Assembly (NCBI RefSeq): GCF_026626745.1
Contig: NZ_JAPNJW010000001.1
Location: 2,650,001 to 2,714,000 of the forward strand
Length of the DNA stretch: 64,000 nt
Source: Nannocystis sp. RBIL2
Lineage (GTDB): Bacteria; Myxococcota_A; Polyangia; Nannocystales; Nannocystaceae
Direction: 5' to 3'
Shown: piece by piece, positions 16,964 through 26,500 of the stretch
Layout of the letters: every line of letters begins with the position of its first letter
Numbering within the stretch: position 1 is the first letter of the stretch
The notes under the pieces: model-generated
What the model was told of the DNA's origin: nothing
Databases searched by the model: none
What the model saw: the letters and a program-made list of their open reading frames with translations, nothing else
Position numbers and translations under genes: made by a program

Positions 16964-19111
16964 ATGAACCAGCCCGATCTCGTCTCCTCCGGCTCCGGGT
17001 CGCTCGGAGACCTGTCCGTGTTCACCCTGGACGTGGCCGACCTGCCGCTGCACGTTGTGCGATTCACCGGGCAGGAAGGCATCTCCGAGCAGTTCCGCTT
17101 CGCCGTCGAGGTCGCCAGCGCGGCGGAGATCGATCCCGAGACGTTCGTCGGCCAGCCGGCGCTGCTGACGATCCAGGGCCTCGACGTCGACCGCGTGGTC
17201 CACGGCATCGTATGCGAGGCGGAGTACATCGGCGCGACCCGCTATCTGCAGCGCTACGAGCTGATCGTCGAGCCCTGGGCGCACCGCCTGCACCACCGCC
17301 ACGACTGCCGGATCTTCCAGGACAAGACGACGCAGCAGATCGTCACCGAGGTGCTGACGAAGGCCGGCCTGCCGCGCGACTGGTTCCGCTTCTCGCTGAC
17401 CGGGACGTACGCGCCGCGGAACTACTGCGTGCAATACCGCGAGAGCGACCTCGCGTTCGTCAGCCGGCTGCTCGAAGAGGACGGCATCTTCTACTTCTAC
17501 GAGCACGAGCAGAGCCGGCACGTGTGGGTGATGGCGGATCACGTCGGCGCGCACGACCCGATCCCCGGCACCTCCACGGTGTGGTTCAACCGGCCCAACA
17601 ACCTCGTCCAGGACCGCGAGCACGTGAAGGAGCTGCAGATCGGCAGCCGCGTGCGGACCGGCAAGGTCACCCTGCGCGACCTCAACCTCCACCGGCCCGA
17701 CCAATCGATGGAGGTCAAGGAGGCCGCGAAGTACAGCCCCGAGCTCGAGCAATACGACTTCCCCGGCGAATATCAGGACCCGGGCCGCGCCGGGCCGCAC
17801 CAGGGCCAGACGATGGCGCGGATCCGCCTCGAGGCGCACCAGGCCACCCGCAGGCAGGCCGTCGGCACGAGCGACTGCCCGCGCCTGTTCGCCGGGGCGG
17901 TGATGACCCTGGTCGGTCATCCGCACGAGGAGCTCAACGGCGAATATCGCCTGGTCCGCGTCGAGCACAAGGGCGAGCAGCCGCAGGCGCTGCAAGAGGA
18001 CGCCTCGGGGGAGATGTCCTATCATAACAGCTTCACCGCGACCGAGCTGAAGGTGCCGTTCCGGCCGGCCCGCACCACGCCGAGGCCGGCGGTGCGCGGG
18101 GTGCAGACCGCGACCGTCGTCGGCCCCGCGGGCGAGGAGATCCACACCGACGAGCACGGCCGCGTCCGCGTGCAGTTCCACTGGGACCGCGAGGGCGAGC
18201 ACGACGAGCGCAGCACCTGCTGGGTCCGCGTCAGCCAGGCGTGGGCCGGGCACGGCTGGGGCGCGATGTTCCTGCCGCGCATCGGCCACGAGGTGCTGGT
18301 CGACTTCATCGAGGGCGACCCCGACCGGCCGATCATCACTGGGCGCATCTACCACGGCATGAACGAGACGCCGTACACGCTGCCGGAGCACAAGACGCGC
18401 AGCACGATCAAGTCGGACAGCTCGATCGGCGGCGGCGGCTACAACGAGCTGCGCTTCGAGGACAAGAAGAACGGCGAGCAGATCTTCCTGCACGCGGAGC
18501 GCAACATCGACGTGCGCGTCAACAACGACGCGTTCTCGACGGTGTTCCGCCACTCGCACGTGACCGTCGGCAACGACGAGCAGGGCAAGGCCGGCGACAG
18601 CTTCGTCCAGCTCTACCACGACCACCACCTCAAGGTTCACCGCCACACCACGGCGCACCTCGGCGGCGACGTCCAGCTGCTCGTGGGCGGCATCGACGCC
18701 CCCGGCCGCGTCGACATGCACGTCCGCAGCGACAAGCTCGAGCTGATCGACGGCGACAGCCACGCGCACGTGCGCAAGAGCCTGCTCGAGAAGGTCGACG
18801 ATTCGGTGTCGCGGATCGTCGGCGGCAACGAGCAGGCCCGGATCGCCGGCCGCCTCGCAGTCGAGGCCGGCGACGAGATCCACTTCAAGGCCAGCAAGAT
18901 CGTCCTCGACGCCGGCGACGCCCTGACCATCCAGGGCCCGGGCGGGTTCATCACCATCGACGCCGGCGGGATCTACATCAAGGGCAGCATGGTCTATATC
19001 AACAGCGCCGGCTCGCCGGTCCGCGCGGCCGCGGCCGATCCGCGGACCGCGGCCGACGCCAAGGACGCCGAGCCCCAGCACGCGATCGAGTCCGAGCGCG
19101 GGTCGAAGTAG
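16964..19111 (+). CDS. vgrG: Type VI secretion tip protein VgrG
   Basis: A 715-residue protein of normal VgrG length. It has the gp27-like N-terminal half (RFTGQEGISEQFRFAVEV; YCVQYRESDLAFVSRLLEEDGIFYFYEHE) and the gp5-like OB domain (VVGPAGEEIHTDEHGRVRVQF; SQAWAGHGWGAMFLPRIGHEVLV; GDPDRPIITGRIYHG). A repetitive beta-prism region ends near YIKGSMVYINSAG. The trimer forms the puncturing spike of a type VI system. No enzymatic extension is attached, so cargo is likely loaded non-covalently: the next two genes follow within 5 and 2 bp. No Shine-Dalgarno is obvious before ATG 16964. No Tss apparatus genes occur in this window. Confidence 0.96.
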   Translation: MNQPDLVSSGSGSLGDLSVFTLDVADLPLHVVRFTGQEGISEQFRFAVEVASAAEIDPETFVGQPALLTIQGLDVDRVVHGIVCEAEYIGATRYLQRYELIVEPWAHRLHHRHDCRIFQDKTTQQIVTEVLTKAGLPRDWFRFSLTGTYAPRNYCVQYRESDLAFVSRLLEEDGIFYFYEHEQSRHVWVMADHVGAHDPIPGTSTVWFNRPNNLVQDREHVKELQIGSRVRTGKVTLRDLNLHRPDQSMEVKEAAKYSPELEQYDFPGEYQDPGRAGPHQGQTMARIRLEAHQATRRQAVGTSDCPRLFAGAVMTLVGHPHEELNGEYRLVRVEHKGEQPQALQEDASGEMSYHNSFTATELKVPFRPARTTPRPAVRGVQTATVVGPAGEEIHTDEHGRVRVQFHWDREGEHDERSTCWVRVSQAWAGHGWGAMFLPRIGHEVLVDFIEGDPDRPIITGRIYHGMNETPYTLPEHKTRSTIKSDSSIGGGGYNELRFEDKKNGEQIFLHAERNIDVRVNNDAFSTVFRHSHVTVGNDEQGKAGDSFVQLYHDHHLKVHRHTTAHLGGDVQLLVGGIDAPGRVDMHVRSDKLELIDGDSHAHVRKSLLEKVDDSVSRIVGGNEQARIAGRLAVEAGDEIHFKASKIVLDAGDALTIQGPGGFITIDAGGIYIKGSMVYINSAGSPVRAAAADPRTAADAKDAEPQHAIESERGSK

Positions 19112-19116
19112 ACGCG

Positions 19117-19887
19117 ATGCTGACGATCGGCAAGGACCAACTGGCCCGCTTCCGCGAGCCGCCGCGCCGCGCCTTCGAGGCCGAGATGGTCGAACACCTG
19201 GCCGCCTTCTCGCCGCCGCTGTTCAAGACGCTCGGCGAGGAGCAGATGCTCGTGGTCGTGCGCACGGGCATGGCCGCGGCCGAGCGCCACGGCTTCAGTC
19301 TGCGCGGCCCGGTGCGCATGTACCTCGAGCTGATGCTGCTGTTCGGCAGCCGCTTCGACAGCGATCCGCAGTACCCGTGGTTCCACGAGCTGCTGACCGC
19401 CGATCCCGACGCGCCGCAGATGCAGCGGGCCGAACAAATCCACGCGCGGGTGACGGACTACCGCCGGCAAGTGGCCGGGCCGGACGACGACTACACGTTC
19501 GCGGCGCTGCGGCGGATCCTGCAATTCGCGGAGCAGCCGCTGGAGTACCCGCCGGCGCAGATCGTCGCCGAGATGGCGCGCCAGTTCGCGGCGGTGTACC
19601 CGGAGAAGGCCGCCTACGTCGGCGAGCCGGCGTTGACGAACCTGATCGAGGAGGGCGTCGAGACGGCCCGCAACCTCAAGTCGCCGAGCGCCCGCGGCGA
19701 GGCGCTGATGAGCGTGCTGATGTTCGCCTTCGGCCACGGCTGCGCCGACGACCCGCTCTATCCGTGGATCGCCAACACCATCCGCGACGGCATGGTCCCG
19801 GAGCCGGCGAGGTGGCCGGTCCGGCTCGAGAAGAAGGCGATCACCTGGCTCAAACACGTGCTGGGTGACCTGCCGAGGAGGAGCTGA
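19117..19887 (+). CDS. VgrG-linked helical protein, effector-associated family
   Basis: A 256-residue soluble, largely helical protein 5 bp after vgrG and 2 bp before the GH19-like gene, so clearly one operon. Its N-terminal third (VVVRTGMAAAERHGFSL, then LMLLFGSRFDSDPQYPW) aligns by eye with the 122-residue protein at 7599, which neighbours the peptidase-like effector. The C-terminal half partly repeats the pattern (LMSVLMFAFGHGCADDPLYPW), so it looks like an internal duplication of one domain with a (LML/LMF)xFGxxxxxDPxYPW core. I infer an adaptor or chaperone for the VgrG cargo; immunity is the alternative. Confidence 0.8.
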   Translation: MLTIGKDQLARFREPPRRAFEAEMVEHLAAFSPPLFKTLGEEQMLVVVRTGMAAAERHGFSLRGPVRMYLELMLLFGSRFDSDPQYPWFHELLTADPDAPQMQRAEQIHARVTDYRRQVAGPDDDYTFAALRRILQFAEQPLEYPPAQIVAEMARQFAAVYPEKAAYVGEPALTNLIEEGVETARNLKSPSARGEALMSVLMFAFGHGCADDPLYPWIANTIRDGMVPEPARWPVRLEKKAITWLKHVLGDLPRRS

Positions 19888-19889
19888 GC

Positions 19890-20690
19890 ATGGCGCACCG
19901 CCAGGGACTGACCGATCTCAACGCCAAGTCCGGGGCGAGCTCCGTCGATTCGGCGGTCGGCGCGTGCGTGGGCGACTGCCCGCGCTGCTGCGCGAAGGTG
20001 ACGGAGGAGCAGATGAAGGCGATCTTCACCACCGCCTCCGCCACCAAGATCACCGGGGTGACGAACGCCTTCAACAGCGCGTTCGAGAAGTTCGAGCTCA
20101 ACCGCTGCCTGCGCAAGGCCCACTTCTTCGCCCAGATCCTGCAGGAGGTCGGGACCTCGATCAACGCCCTGTCGGAGGACCTGCACTACAGCGAGGCGCA
20201 GCTGAAGAAGAGCTTCTCGTACTTCCGCAAGAACCCGGAGGAGGCGACGCTGTACGGCAAGACCGCCGAGCACGGCGCCGATCCGGAGGCGATCGGCAAC
20301 CGAGCCTACGCCGACCGCAACGGCAACGGCAACATCGAGAGCGGCGACGGCTACAAGTACCGCGGCCGCGGGTACATCCAGATCACCGGCAAGGGCGTCT
20401 ATCGGGACGTCCAGAACGAGATGAACGCCCGCTACCCCGGGAACGGGCTCGACATCGTGGCGAACGTCGAGCAGACGCTCGAGCCCAAGGGCGGGATGCT
20501 GTCGGCGATGGGGTACTGGCGACACAAGAAGCTCAACGATCGCGCCGACAAGGGCGCCACCGGGGCGGTGGTCGACACGCTCACCCAGGTCATCAACTAC
20601 TACACGCACACGTACGAGAATCGCCGCACCAACTTCGAGAACACGAAGGTGGTGTTCAAGGTCCCCGAGTGCACGAACCTGCCGAAGTGA
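19890..20690 (+). CDS. GH19/endolysin-like glycosidase, type VI effector
   Basis: The 266-residue protein has no signal peptide. Residues 60-175 match the chitinase-class GH19/phage endolysin pattern: LRKAHFFAQILQEVGTS with likely catalytic Glu86, LHYSEAQL, EAIGNRAYADRNGNGN and GDGYKYRGRGYIQITGK. It should cleave the glycan backbone of peptidoglycan. The N-terminus carries a small Cys cluster (C26, C30, C33, C34), possibly a metal site or disulfides. It is the third gene of the vgrG operon and is probably the spike's cargo. Convergent with the adaptor gene at 20701, ending 10 bp from it. Confidence 0.85.
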   Translation: MAHRQGLTDLNAKSGASSVDSAVGACVGDCPRCCAKVTEEQMKAIFTTASATKITGVTNAFNSAFEKFELNRCLRKAHFFAQILQEVGTSINALSEDLHYSEAQLKKSFSYFRKNPEEATLYGKTAEHGADPEAIGNRAYADRNGNGNIESGDGYKYRGRGYIQITGKGVYRDVQNEMNARYPGNGLDIVANVEQTLEPKGGMLSAMGYWRHKKLNDRADKGATGAVVDTLTQVINYYTHTYENRRTNFENTKVVFKVPECTNLPK

Positions 20691-20700
20691 GCGCGGCGCG

Positions 20701-21816
20701 TCAGCGCAGCTCGCGGAGCTGGCCGTCCTCGCCCTCGTAGAGGAGGACCTCGAGGTCCTGCAGCAGCTCGGCGCGCTGCTCGGGCGTGAAGACCTCGACG
20801 GTGGTGCGCATGACTCTCGGGTCGTAGAAGCGGAAGAACAGCCGGCGCGGCTCGCCCTCGCCCTTGACGACGAGGAATCGGCGCAGGTGCCGGCGCACTG
20901 CCTCGAAGCCGGCGCCGCTCTGCAGGAAGATGCCCCACGCGTCGCCCCAGCCCTCGTGGACCAGGCGCTCCAGCAGCCCGGAGTCGCGGCGGAACTGGAC
21001 GAGGTACGGCGCGACGTCGTCGAGGGCGCGGCCCGGCTCGCCGTCGTACAGCGACGCGTGGGCGTCGACGCTCTCCTCGAGCAGGACGATCGCGCGATCG
21101 GAGCGAGCGGCGTCGATCACCGCGTACAGGTCGCCGGCGTCGCGCCGGGGCCGCAGCGCTTCGAAGGCGGCCGAGCTCGCGGGCGTGGGCGTGACCGGGG
21201 AGCGCGGCGGGGTGCGGTCCTCGACGAGGAAGCGGAAGGTGGTCGCGCCGGCCTTGATCCAGCCGCGATTCGCCAGCTCGCCGTACCACCCGGGCGTGCC
21301 GTCGATCGTGATCTGCTGCGGATCGTGGGCGCGCACGTGGGCCGAGACCCCGTCCCACACGATCTGGAATTGCGGCGAGCCGGAAGCGTCGGCGTGGACC
21401 ACGAAGTCGGCGTCCGCGGTGCCGACGGTGCGCGGCACCCCGTGCTCGAGGATCAGCTTGCGGAACGCGTCGCGGCCGGTCCACACCTGCAAGATGCCGC
21501 GGCGCACGAGCGGCGGGCCCTTCGGCAGCAGCGAGTAACGATGGAAGGTGTAGTCGAGCTCCTCGAGCTGGTCGGCGTACTCGGGGTCGACCTGCTCGAG
21601 CTCGCGGGCGGCGAGCGGGCCAAGGGTCGTGCGCGCGCGCTCCTCCGGGTACGGCACGCGGCCGTCGGCCGTCGTGCGCGCCATGTACTCGAGCTGCGCG
21701 TCGACGTGGCGCAGCAGCGGCCAGCGCGACGGGTCGAGCTCGCTAGTGCGCTGCCGGGCCTCGCGGAGCACCTCGGCGAAGGCGTCGCGCGACAAGATCC
21801 GCATGGTGTCGGCCAT
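20701..21816 (-). CDS. FHA-like plus DUF4123 adaptor protein, copy 2
   Basis: A 371-residue paralog of the protein at 9248 with the same order: helical N-terminus (RILSRDAFAEVLREARQRT), degenerate FHA-like region (RTVGTADADFVVHADASG; SPQFQIVWDG) and DUF4123 (LYAVIDAARSDRAIVLLEES). The FHA-like part here also lacks the His seen in copy 1 (SPQFQ versus SPQFH). ATG 21814-21816 has an AGGAGG site with 6-base spacing. That site contains the TAG stop of the upstream PAAR-toxin gene, which couples the two. Expected to load the copy-2 PAAR-toxin or a neighbouring effector onto the spike. Confidence 0.85.
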   Translation of the reverse strand: MADTMRILSRDAFAEVLREARQRTSELDPSRWPLLRHVDAQLEYMARTTADGRVPYPEERARTTLGPLAARELEQVDPEYADQLEELDYTFHRYSLLPKGPPLVRRGILQVWTGRDAFRKLILEHGVPRTVGTADADFVVHADASGSPQFQIVWDGVSAHVRAHDPQQITIDGTPGWYGELANRGWIKAGATTFRFLVEDRTPPRSPVTPTPASSAAFEALRPRRDAGDLYAVIDAARSDRAIVLLEESVDAHASLYDGEPGRALDDVAPYLVQFRRDSGLLERLVHEGWGDAWGIFLQSGAGFEAVRRHLRRFLVVKGEGEPRRLFFRFYDPRVMRTTVEVFTPEQRAELLQDLEVLLYEGEDGQLRELR

Positions 21817-21826
21817 GGCGAGCCTC

Positions 21827-22849
21827 CTACGGCAGCACGAGGCTGGCGCCGGCGTGGAAGACCTTGGGGACCATGAGCTGGGTCCCGCCGCCCTCGCAGG
21901 CGACGAACTGGCCGGGGTCGTCGACAAGCGCCGGCATCGACCAGGTGTCGGTGATCGCCGCCGCGGTGCTCTTGAGGCCGAGCGCGGGCGCGTCGTCGTC
22001 GAACGCGATCACGCGCCTGTCCCGCGGGACAGGCGGCGGCGTCGGCTTGCCGTCCTGCAGCGCGTACACCAGCTCCGACACGCCGAGCTCCTCGGGCGGG
22101 ACGTCGGGCGCGAGCGAGAAGTACTGGCCGGTCCCGGCGCCGGGCAGGCCGCGCTGGTAGAGGGTGCTGCCGGCGATGTCGACGACCTCGACCGGCTGCG
22201 AGATGTCGATCCCGCCGATGTGCGACCAGATCCGGCTCGGCTTGACCTTGTCGCCGGTGTGCGCGGCGTAGAACTGATAGGCGACGGCGTAGCGGGCGGA
22301 GTGGCGGAGGTCGTCGAGGCCGTCGCCCTCGTCGAGCTGACTGGCCAGCTCCTGCGGCGTCAGGCCGTCCGTCAACGTCAGCGCGGCGCCGATGAGCGCG
22401 CCCACCGGCGGCTCCTCGTCGACGAGGGTGACCGTGTCGGTCTCGACTTCGGCCGAGTCGTCGCGGTCCTCCATCTCCCGCCGCCGCCGCTCGCACTCCT
22501 CGCAAAAGGGCGTGGCGCGCTGGGCGGCCGTGAACATCGCCATGCTCTGCGGCGAGCCGCCGACGATGACGGAGGGGCAGCCGGCCGTGATCTGGCCGCC
22601 GTGCGAGGACGGGTCGGTCTTGCGCGCGGCGTCGCGGAAGTTGATGAGCACCGTCGGCGAGCCGTCCTGGACGCTGTCGGCCGGGCCGACCGGGAAGCAG
22701 ACGATGCTGTCTCCGACCCGCGCCGCGGGCGAGAAGCCGATGATGACGTTGGCGCTGCCGCTGAGGATCGGCCCGCCGACGTGCGGCACGGGCCCGGGCT
22801 CCACCTTGGGACAGCTGTGCATATCACCAATACGTGCGGCGTCGGGCAT
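21827..22849 (-). CDS. PAAR-like protein with C-terminal toxin domain, copy 2
   Basis: A 340-residue protein, exactly the same length as copy 1 at 10383. N-terminal PAAR-like tip (HVGGPILSGSANVIIGF), FCEECE Cys pair, acidic linker. Toxin-like C-terminus with SHIGGIDISQPVEVV, GQYFSLAP, LGLKSTAAAITDTW and GGGTQ. The C-terminal pattern fits the polymorphic toxin type 46 family (from memory), here closer to the canonical motif than copy 1. A perfect 18-bp palindrome at 22016 encodes VPRD in a Pro-rich loop that differs in copy 1. Start ATG 22847-22849 is in the same context as in copy 1 (MPDAARI). Confidence 0.8.
   Translation of the reverse strand: MPDAARIGDMHSCPKVEPGPVPHVGGPILSGSANVIIGFSPAARVGDSIVCFPVGPADSVQDGSPTVLINFRDAARKTDPSSHGGQITAGCPSVIVGGSPQSMAMFTAAQRATPFCEECERRRREMEDRDDSAEVETDTVTLVDEEPPVGALIGAALTLTDGLTPQELASQLDEGDGLDDLRHSARYAVAYQFYAAHTGDKVKPSRIWSHIGGIDISQPVEVVDIAGSTLYQRGLPGAGTGQYFSLAPDVPPEELGVSELVYALQDGKPTPPPVPRDRRVIAFDDDAPALGLKSTAAAITDTWSMPALVDDPGQFVACEGGGTQLMVPKVFHAGASLVLP
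22016..22033. repeat. Perfect 18-bp palindrome inside PAAR-toxin gene
   Basis: CCTGTCCCGCGGGACAGG is perfect over all 18 bases. It is a full-strength member of the dispersed TGTCC...GGACA family and is absent from the corresponding place in the paralog. Confidence 0.7.
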
Positions 22850-23555
22850 GCTCCGCGATCCTCGTTCCCCGCGCTCGCGCGGGCGGCGGAGGCACTCTAG
22901 CAGAGACGCGCGCGCCTGGTCCGGCGCAGGAGAACCGGCGTGGTGCGCGACGTGAGCCGGGGCGTCCACGACGTCCGCTTCGGTGAGCGCGCGAGCGGGC
23001 CCGACGCGGCGCGCGCGACGTGGATGGCCGTCAGTGTGGCCCTGCCCGGCCGCGCGCGTTCACGACCGCGCGGCGCCGCGGCCCGCGAAGCGACCGGAGC
23101 GCGACCGGCGGCTCCGCGGCGGCAGGCGGACATCGGCGCGATCCCTGACGAGACCGGGAGGCCCTCGTCGACGACGTCATCGCCGCCGCTCCGCTCTTCC
23201 CTGTCGCCCGCGGAAGGAGCAGCAGCCCGATGCTCCGCCGATTCACGCGACGCCGGACCGAGCCTATGTCCATTCGTGCATGCACCGAATAACATGTCCT
23301 TTGTGCCACAAAATAGCGACACTGCGCGGATCGGCGCGGCGGCGAACGGCGAGAGATCTCCGGGGCGCGGATCCGCGGTGTTCACAATTAAACGCGGGTC
23401 GGATCGAAGCCCTCGGGCCGGTCCGTTAATGTTGGAATCGATGATCGTTCTCGGCCATCGAGCCGGCGTTTTGCCGGTCCGCGAGCGAATCGGACGATAT
23501 CGACGTACGTGGATTCCCTATTACGAGGCGAATCGATGGCCTCTAATCTCGCAGC
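22850..23555. other. Non-coding gap of about 700 bp
   Basis: No ORF with convincing composition or domain. From about 23270 to 23555 the DNA is markedly less GC-rich than its surroundings, as expected for a promoter region. It probably drives the three-giant-gene operon to its right. No clear -35/-10 pair or operator was identified. Confidence 0.45.
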
Positions 23556-26500
23556 ATGGCCGTCCGTCGTGGGATCAGCATCCTCGATCTGTTGCCGCAA
23601 ACCACGGGGGTCGCGTTGCAGATCCCCGATGGTATCGTCGAGCAGATCGGCGTCCTCACGATCTTGGACCACCGGTCCACCACCAGCGACGACTACTTCC
23701 TCCACGAGGGCACCCTGCAGGCGCTCGCGGACGTGTTCGACCTCGACACCGACAAGTGGAAGCTGCGGCTCCCGGGGCTCACCCACGGATTGCCGTTCCG
23801 GCTGGCGATCCGGCGCCCTGGGGCCCCGCCGGCGGGCGAGCAGGAGGGCGAGCCGACGCTGTGGACAATCGACATCCAGGTGTGGGACGTCGAGGTCCAG
23901 ATCCCCGGCGTGAAGCCGGCGCAGCCGGTCGGCGGGACCGGCGTCACGCCGCTCACGCTCCAGGAGATCAAGCCTCCGCCCCCGGCGCCCGCGGATCGCG
24001 TGTATTTGGTCGCGCGCGGGGTCGTGCGGATCAGCGGCGGCGGGCCCGGCGGCACCCAGGTCCAGGTCGTCGATTCACCGGACCCGCTCGATCCGACCGC
24101 CCCGACCGGTGCCATCATTCGTCTGACCGCGCGGCCGACGAGCTTCCTGATCGCCGACTCCGACTTCGGGATGACGCTCGATCAGTTCGTCATCGACCTC
24201 AGCAGCACCTTCACGCCGGCGGAGATCGAGGCTCGCGGCCACGACGAGACGTGGCAGGGCCTCGCGTTCCGCGAGACGACCTTCTATTTCCCGCCCAGCA
24301 CCCCGCTCGTCCACAGCCTCTCGGTCAGCGCCCGCGACTTCATCATCGGCGACCCGGGCGGCCTGCAGGGCGAGATCCGCATCGAGTTCGGGCAGGACTT
24401 CGACGACGTCTACAACAGCCGGCTGACGATCCGCGAGGAGCAGGCGGGCGGCACCGAGGTCGAAGTCGCCGAGACCACGATCCCGCCGCCGGGGACCCGG
24501 CGGGAATACGCAATGACGCTCGGTCCCGGCGGGGCCAGGCGGCGCATCCGCGCCGAGTTCGACGTCGGCGCCGGCGAGCTGATCCCCGGGCACACCGACC
24601 TCGCGGTGGTCGGCGTGTGGTGGAAGCTCCCGAACGGCGACGAGGGCAACGAGCCGATCACGCCGTGGTTCGATGCGCCGACCGAGGAGCAGTTGCAATA
24701 CCGATTACGGGTCGGCGATCCCAGCACTGCGGTCAACACCGCGACCCCGCCGAGCGCCGTGCCTGCCGATCAGACCGAGCTCGTCGAAGTCTATGTCACC
24801 TTCCCGCTGCAGGCGGGCGGCCCGACCGGCATCGGCCCGGTGATCGACGCGACGATCGGCGTCGAAACCTTCCGCAACGTGCTGCACCTCCGCGGCCCGC
24901 GGGCGCTGCTGGCGACGGTCTCCCTGCAGCTGCGCAGCGGCACCGCGGACTGGCGCCTCGGCACCGGCGGCGCGCCGTTCACACCGCAGCGGGGTCGCGT
25001 CGATCGACTTGCCGCCCCTGGCCGAAGGCCAGAACTCGACCGACCTCGTCGCCTCGAACAATGACGGCGTCCGGCGGGTGCGGATCGACGTCGTGCCGAA
25101 CGGACCGCTCGCGATCGGGCACCAGAGCACCGACGTCAACACCTCGCCGGCGCGGGTCACCGTGGTCGGCAGCGGCCCCGCCACGCCGACCGCGGTCGTC
25201 GAGACCTTCCTCGCCACCCCGTTCCACGCGGACGCCGAACGACCCGCGGCGCCGAACCCCGCCACCATCGCCGGCACCGACGTCACCGTCCCGCAGGGCG
25301 CGGACGCCGAGGTCGAGGTCCCGGTGCCGACCGGCGCCAACGATCCGCCGCCGCAGCCGCAGGTCGCGAACGAGACCCCGCGGGTCGTGCAGGTCCAGTA
25401 CGAGTGGGATCAGAACGTCCCGATCCGCGTGCTCTACCCCTACGCCGGCAGCTCGACCGTCGGCGAGGGCCTGCACGAGCCCGACGCGCGGCCGCTCGCG
25501 CTCGAGTTCACCGGCCGCTCGCCGAGTCGGTCGGCTTCACCTCGCCGCCCGAGGGCAGCCCGCCGGCGCGGCTCGTCGGCGCTCGCCGCCTGGCGCTGCC
25601 GTGGCCGCAGTCGCTGGTCTTCGCGGCCGGCGAGGCGCCGGTGTGGAACCGCAAGTGGAGCCCGGACAGCGAGACGGGCCGCAACGCAGCGATCAACGAC
25701 CCCAACCGGCCGCCGTACCGCTGCGCCGAGATCTACGCGGTCGACACCACCGCGCCGCCGCCCCCCGGGCCGGTGATACCGGGCCCGGGCGTGTCCACGC
25801 GGCTGCTCGTGCCCGGCCCCGACGGCGCGCCGGACCCCGGCCGCGAGACGACCACCACCAAGCCGCCGCCGACCGACTACCGCGTGCGCCTGCGCGTGAA
25901 GTGGGACAGCCCGACGGTGGTGAGCCTCGCCGACGCCATCCCGACCGAGGCCGAGGCGCTGGTCGCCTGGAAGGCCGCGGCCGTCGAGCTGCCGTCGGGC
26001 GGGCCGCCGCTGCCGCCGCCGACCGGGCCCGATTACTGGGAGATCTTGCTGCGCTGGGTCTACGACGCGCGCAGCGGCCAGACCGAGGCCAGCGGCGCCC
26101 TCAGCCTGCCGGACGGCACCTTGACCTGGCAGAGCGACGCGCTCGCCGGGGCCCTGGCGTTCGGACCGGTGCTCACCGCGATCGTCGACCCGGCCGAGGT
26201 CATCCCCGATCAGGTCGGCCAGTTCGTCGCCGCCGCGGCGATGATCGCCGCCGGCGCGACGATCGGCGAGCTGCTCAACACCGGCAGCCCGCCGAGCAGC
26301 GTCGACATCGACAAGCTCTCGATCTCGTACAAGTGGAACGGCGCGCCGCACGTCGCCGCGACCCTCGACTACACGATCGAGCTGCGCGTCAACGTCAGCA
26401 TCAACGGCATCGGCTCCGTCGAGGGCCACCTGCGCATGCGCTACAAGGGCGTCGGCCTGCGCTTCGACGGCGCGCCCGGCGGCGGCCTCGACGGGCTCGC

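Noticed and set aside
18100..18400. Evolved-VgrG enzymatic domain
   Set aside because: The protein ends soon after the beta-prism; no extra domain is attached.
24985..25530. Programmed ribosomal frameshifting in gene A
   Set aside because: No slippery heptamer or clear stimulatory structure seen at either site; error or mutation is simpler.
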